A stretch of DNA of 28,607 nucleotides from Candidatus Neomicrothrix sp. UBA2131. Its GTDB lineage: Bacteria > Actinomycetota > Acidimicrobiia > Acidimicrobiales > MedAcidi-G1. A model generated the notes under the pieces. The model worked only from the letters and a program-made list of their open reading frames with translations, made no database searches and was not told the DNA's origin. This document shows, piece by piece, positions 26,055-28,607 of the stretch (position 1 is its first letter; every line of letters begins with the position of its first letter). The stretch is taken from NCBI GenBank assembly GCA_002329075.1, contig DCXR01000008.1, positions 33,093 through 61,699 of the forward strand. Reading direction: 5' to 3'. The position numbers and the translations under genes are program-made.

Positions 26055-26714
26055 TCAGCGGGAGCGGATCGTGAGCTGTTCCCGGTTGGTGATGCGGTAG
26101 GTACGGTCGATCTGTTCGATCCAGCCCAGCCGGATGAACTGGGCGATGGCCTTGTTGACGCGTTCCCGCGAGGCGCCGACCATGCCGGCCAACTCCTCCT
26201 GCGTGATCGGCAGCGAGAACTCGTCGGACTCGCCCGCCAGGTCGAGCAGGCGCTTGGCCGTTCGGCCGGTGACATCGAGGAACACCGAATCGGCGAGCGC
26301 AGCGTCCATGTTGCGGAGCCGGCCGGCCAGCATCTCGATCACGCGCCACAACAGGGTGGGGTCGTCCTCGTAGAGCTGTCGGACAGGTTCGTAGGAAACT
26401 GCGATCACGACCGAGGTCTCGAGGGCGCGTGCCTCGGCCGACCGTCCGTGACCGTCGAAGAGACCCATTTCGCCGAACAGGTCGCCGGGCTCCATCAGCG
26501 CCACCATCGACTCGCGGCGGTCGAACGACTTGTTGGCGATGGCGATCCGCCCCGACTTGACGATGAAGAGCTCGTCGGGCTCGTCATCCTCGCGGAAGAT
26601 GACGTCGCCGCGAAGTAGCTCGCGGTCGGTCGAGGCCTCGACGATCGTGGACAGGGCCCCGTCGTCGAGGCTTGCGAACAGCGTGGTTTCTCGGAAGAGT
26701 GTGGTGTCCGGCAT
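26055..26714 (-). CDS. crp: Crp/GlxR-type cAMP receptor transcription factor
   Basis: A 219-residue CRP/FNR-family regulator similar in length and layout to M. tuberculosis Crp. The cyclic-nucleotide domain has the phosphate-binding cassette FGEMGLFDGHGRSAEARAL with E82, R91 and S92, matching the cAMP-contacting Glu, Arg and Ser of E. coli CRP. The C-terminal helix-turn-helix is TQEELAGMVGASRERVNKAI (171-190), whose SRERVNKA recognition helix is close to the mycobacterial SRETVNKA. A cAMP-responding global regulator is the likely role. ATG at 26714 was chosen on family length. It is divergent from ispD; carD usually occupies that position. Confidence 0.92.
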   Translation of the reverse strand: MPDTTLFRETTLFASLDDGALSTIVEASTDRELLRGDVIFREDDEPDELFIVKSGRIAIANKSFDRRESMVALMEPGDLFGEMGLFDGHGRSAEARALETSVVIAVSYEPVRQLYEDDPTLLWRVIEMLAGRLRNMDAALADSVFLDVTGRTAKRLLDLAGESDEFSLPITQEELAGMVGASRERVNKAIAQFIRLGWIEQIDRTYRITNREQLTIRSR

Positions 26715-26725
26715 GTCGGCTCGCC

Positions 26726-26731
26726 ATGCTA
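26726..26731 (-). promoter_or_regulatory. Candidate -10 element of crp
   Basis: On the minus strand TAGCAT lies 11 bases before the ATG at 26714, predicting a leader of only a few bases. It is less exact than the N7/N8 sites elsewhere. Confidence 0.35.
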
Positions 26732-26734
26732 GTG

Positions 26735-26748
26735 AGGTGAACACACCT
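26735..26748. promoter_or_regulatory. Inverted repeat AGGTG-AACA-CACCT between crp and ispD
   Basis: A perfect 5-bp inverted repeat sits just upstream of the candidate crp -10 element, in the 81-base divergent gap. It could be an operator for one or both genes. It does not match the TGTGA-N6-TCACA Crp site at the right spacing. Confidence 0.35.
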
Positions 26749-26795
26749 GTGCGGACGATGCCGTGTCCCCCCTGCCCTCCTGCTGCGTCGCACCC

Positions 26796-27437
26796 ATGAG
26801 CGTCTGGACCATCGTCGTGGCCGCCGGGAAGGGCGATCGATTCGGGGCCGACAAGCAGTCGGCCGACCTGCACGGTCGGCCGGTGCTCGAGCGGTCTGTC
26901 GCTGCCGCCGAAGGGTCGGACGGGGTCGTCGTCGTGGTGTCGGCAACGGCAGTCGAGGAGGTCGTCCAGCGCCTCTCCGGGATCGACATGGTGGCTGCGG
27001 TGGTCGCCGGTGGTGCGACCAGGTCGGCGTCCGTTCGGGCCGGACTGGCGGTCGTGCCGGGTGACGCATCGATCGTACTCGTCCACGACGGTGCGCGACC
27101 CCTGGCCAGCCGCGGGCTCTTCGCTGCGGTGGTGGCCGCTGTACGCAACGGTGCAGATGCCGTGGTTCCAGGGGTCCCGGTGAGTGATTCGTTGCGTCGG
27201 GTGGAGGGCGCAGTCGACCGGACGGGAATGTTCGCGGTCCAGACGCCGCAGGGGTTCCCGGCGGCGACCCTCCGGGCGGCGCATGCAGCCGGCGACGATG
27301 CATCCGACGACGCCACCCTCGTCGAGTCCAACGGTGGCAGGGTGGTGGTCGTGGAAGGCGAGGCCGACAACCTCAAGATCACCCGCCCGGTCGACCTGCT
27401 GGTTGCCCGCGAACTGCTGGGGTCCTCTGATGGGTGA
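26796..27437 (+). CDS. ispD: 2-C-methyl-D-erythritol 4-phosphate cytidylyltransferase
   Basis: Transfers CMP from CTP to MEP in the non-mevalonate isoprenoid pathway. The 213-residue protein has TIVVAAGKGDRFGADKQ (5-21, the Gly-rich CTP loop with Arg and Lys), LVHDGARPL, VSDSLRRV, QTPQGFPAATLRAAH, DDATLVESNGGRVVVVEGE and NLKITRPVDL near the C-terminus. The usual PKQ reads DKQ, a small change. ATG at 26796 leaves the normal short N-terminus. It overlaps ispF by 8 bases, as expected for two successive pathway steps made together (IspE, between them, is elsewhere). Confidence 0.95.
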   Translation: MSVWTIVVAAGKGDRFGADKQSADLHGRPVLERSVAAAEGSDGVVVVVSATAVEEVVQRLSGIDMVAAVVAGGATRSASVRAGLAVVPGDASIVLVHDGARPLASRGLFAAVVAAVRNGADAVVPGVPVSDSLRRVEGAVDRTGMFAVQTPQGFPAATLRAAHAAGDDASDDATLVESNGGRVVVVEGEADNLKITRPVDLLVARELLGSSDG

Positions 27438-27906
27438 GGTACGGGTCGGCCAGGGATTCGACGTTCACGCCTTCTCGGACGACCCGGACCGTCGCATGGT
27501 CCTGGCCGGTGTCGAGTTCGACGGGCCTGGCCTCGTCGGCCACAGCGACGCCGACGCCGTGGCCCACGCCTGCATCGATGCCCTGCTCGGCGCCGCCGGG
27601 CTTGGCGACATCGGCGGGCGCTATCCGGACACCGACGAGCGGTTCGCCGGTGCCGACAGCATGGTGCTGCTTGCCGACACGGTGGCCACTGTGCGTGCCG
27701 AGGGTTGGGAGATCGGCAACGTGGACTGTTCGGTCATCGCCGAGGCGCCGAGGCTTGCGCCGAAGCGGGATGAGATGAGCGAGCGCCTCGAGGCGGTCGT
27801 CGGTGCACCCGTTCGGGTCACGGGCCGGCGAGCCGAGGGGCTGGGTGCGATCGGTCGCAGGGAGGGCATCGCCTGCCTGGTGGTGGCCCTGGTGCAGCGC
27901 CCGTGA
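27430..27906 (+). CDS. ispF: 2-C-methyl-D-erythritol 2,4-cyclodiphosphate synthase
   Basis: Cyclises CDP-ME 2-phosphate to MEcPP with loss of CMP. The 158-residue protein has GQGFDVHAF (7-15) with metal ligands D11 and H13, LVGHSDADAVAHACIDALLG with H46, GDIGGRYPDTD and the NVDCSVIAEAPRLAP segment. The C-terminal signature, usually ATTTEKLGFTGRGEG, reads GRRAEGLGAIGRREG (132-146): the conserved Thr run is R133-R134-A135. The reading frame is continuous and length-matched, so this is not a frameshift. ATG at 27430 overlaps the ispD stop and the stop shares GTGA with the next gene. Confidence 0.94.
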   Translation: MGEVRVGQGFDVHAFSDDPDRRMVLAGVEFDGPGLVGHSDADAVAHACIDALLGAAGLGDIGGRYPDTDERFAGADSMVLLADTVATVRAEGWEIGNVDCSVIAEAPRLAPKRDEMSERLEAVVGAPVRVTGRRAEGLGAIGRREGIACLVVALVQRP

Positions 27907-28607
27907 GTGGCGGTCGGCCGAAGGGCGGTGGACAACGCCGCGGCCCCGGTGGGGGTCCTGGACGCGGGAAGGGCGACCGCAGGGACGGGGGACGTGGGCG
28001 TCCTGGCCAGCGGGGCACCACGCCCCAGCGGCGTCGCAGGGACGGTCCACCGAAGGGCCTCGGCGGTGACCAGGTCGAGGGCCGTCAGGCTGTCCGCGAA
28101 CTTCTCCTGGCCGGAACCCGACGAACGCGAGAGGTGATCCTCGCCGGAGACCTGGACCCGGCGCCGATCCTCGACGACATCATCGACCTGGCCGACGAGC
28201 ACAAGGTCACGATCCGCGAGGTGGCGCGGGGCAGGTTCGAGTCGATGGCCCGCACGGAGGCCCCGCAGGGGGTTGTGGCGTTCGCCGCCCCGCTCGAGGA
28301 CCATGGCCTCGAGGCGCTGCTGACGTCGTCCGGCCCGGCCGGCCGGCCGCCTTTCCTGCTCCTCCTGGACGGTGTCACCGACCCGGGGAACCTGGGTGCC
28401 ATCCTGCGTTCTGCCGAATGTGCCGGGGTGACCGGCGTGGTGTTGCCCAGGCATCGGGCCGCCCGGGTGACGGCGACTGCCGCAAAGTCGGCGGCCGGGG
28501 CCATCGAGCACCTGCGCCTGGCCACCGTGTCGGGTCTCCCGAAGGCCATGGCGCTCCTGGCAAAGGTCGGCATCTGGACCGTGGGCCTCGACATCGGCGG
28601 CTCCGAC
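27903..28607 (+). CDS. rlmB: TrmH/SpoU-family RNA 2'-O-methyltransferase (RlmB-like), 3' part cut by window
   Basis: Methylates a ribose in 23S rRNA (RlmB) or possibly a tRNA; the substrate cannot be fixed from sequence. The visible 235 residues begin at GTG 27903 (GTGA overlap with ispF) with a Gly/Arg-rich disordered tail of about 55 residues, as in other actinobacterial members. A substrate-binding domain begins EGRQAVRELLLAG, and the SPOUT domain starts with FLLLLDGVTDPGNLGAILRS (about 150-169; N163 and R169 match motif 1). The frame runs to the window end, so motifs 2 and 3 with the SAM-binding knot are outside. The position after ispF matches the mycobacterial order with cysS missing. 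Confidence 0.9.
   Translation, partial: MSGGRPKGGGQRRGPGGGPGRGKGDRRDGGRGRPGQRGTTPQRRRRDGPPKGLGGDQVEGRQAVRELLLAGTRRTREVILAGDLDPAPILDDIIDLADEHKVTIREVARGRFESMARTEAPQGVVAFAAPLEDHGLEALLTSSGPAGRPPFLLLLDGVTDPGNLGAILRSAECAGVTGVVLPRHRAARVTATAAKSAAGAIEHLRLATVSGLPKAMALLAKVGIWTVGLDIGGSD

Noticed and set aside
26735..26750. Possible Crp box in the crp-ispD gap
   Set aside because: TGTG and TCAC half-sites can be found on the minus strand, but the spacer is one base short and the outer bases do not match.

Overview
This is a dense, high-GC, mostly plus-strand chromosomal stretch of housekeeping genes with no sign of mobile DNA, phage or CRISPR. The gene set and order point to an actinomycete-related bacterium. 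They follow, in condensed form, the conserved Mycobacterium tuberculosis block from rlmB/ispF/ispD through radA, clpC, lysS, coaX, panC, folK/B/P/E, hpt and tilS to the zinc metalloprotease Rv3626. A deep-branching class such as Acidimicrobiia fits best: there is an F420-type oxidoreductase, a mycothiol-isomerase-like protein, very high GC and many leaderless-looking promoters. That taxonomic call is inference.

Layout. 1-3064 (+): the 3' end of guaA, then a DinB/MDMPI-like protein, a double-hotdog thioesterase-like protein and an unrecognised His-rich protein. 3079-4011 (-): an F420/LLM oxidoreductase, divergent from pcrA (4073-6376, +). 6432-6504: tRNA-Thr(CGT), then a 44-residue membrane peptide and a DUF2342 zinc metalloprotease. 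7838-12167: tilS, hpt, folE, folP, a phosphatase-like protein without catalytic residues, folB and folK. 12179-18577: a DUF2520 protein, panC, nadB, nadC, coaX and lysS. 18587-19591 (-): a polyprenyl diphosphate synthase, divergent from clpC (19754-22282, +). 22331-26052: an LppM-like lipoprotein fused to a degenerate HAD domain, then radA and a dienelactone-hydrolase-like protein. 26055-26714 (-): a Crp-type regulator. 26796-28607 (+): ispD, ispF and the start of a TrmH/RlmB methyltransferase, cut by the window edge.

How the genes work together. Folate synthesis (folE-folP-folB-folK) is nearly complete and coupled by 4-bp ATGA/GTGA overlaps. NAD synthesis (nadB, nadC) and CoA synthesis (panC, coaX) sit in one run. 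Purine salvage and synthesis (hpt, guaA), isoprenoids (ispD, ispF, polyprenyl synthase), tRNA decoding (tilS, lysS, tRNA-Thr) and DNA/protein maintenance (pcrA, radA, clpC) fill the rest. Compared with the mycobacterial block, ftsH, panD, disA, carD and cysS are absent from their expected places, and nadA is absent from nadBC.

The most unusual items are: the single-frame LppM/transmembrane/pseudo-HAD fusion; the folate-operon protein with a tyrosine-phosphatase-like fold whose Cys and Arg are replaced; altered signature motifs in IspF, CoaX and RadA; and a repeated TAGNNT-N7/8-ATG arrangement that marks probable leaderless transcripts, one of which uses the tilS stop codon as the start of its -10 element.
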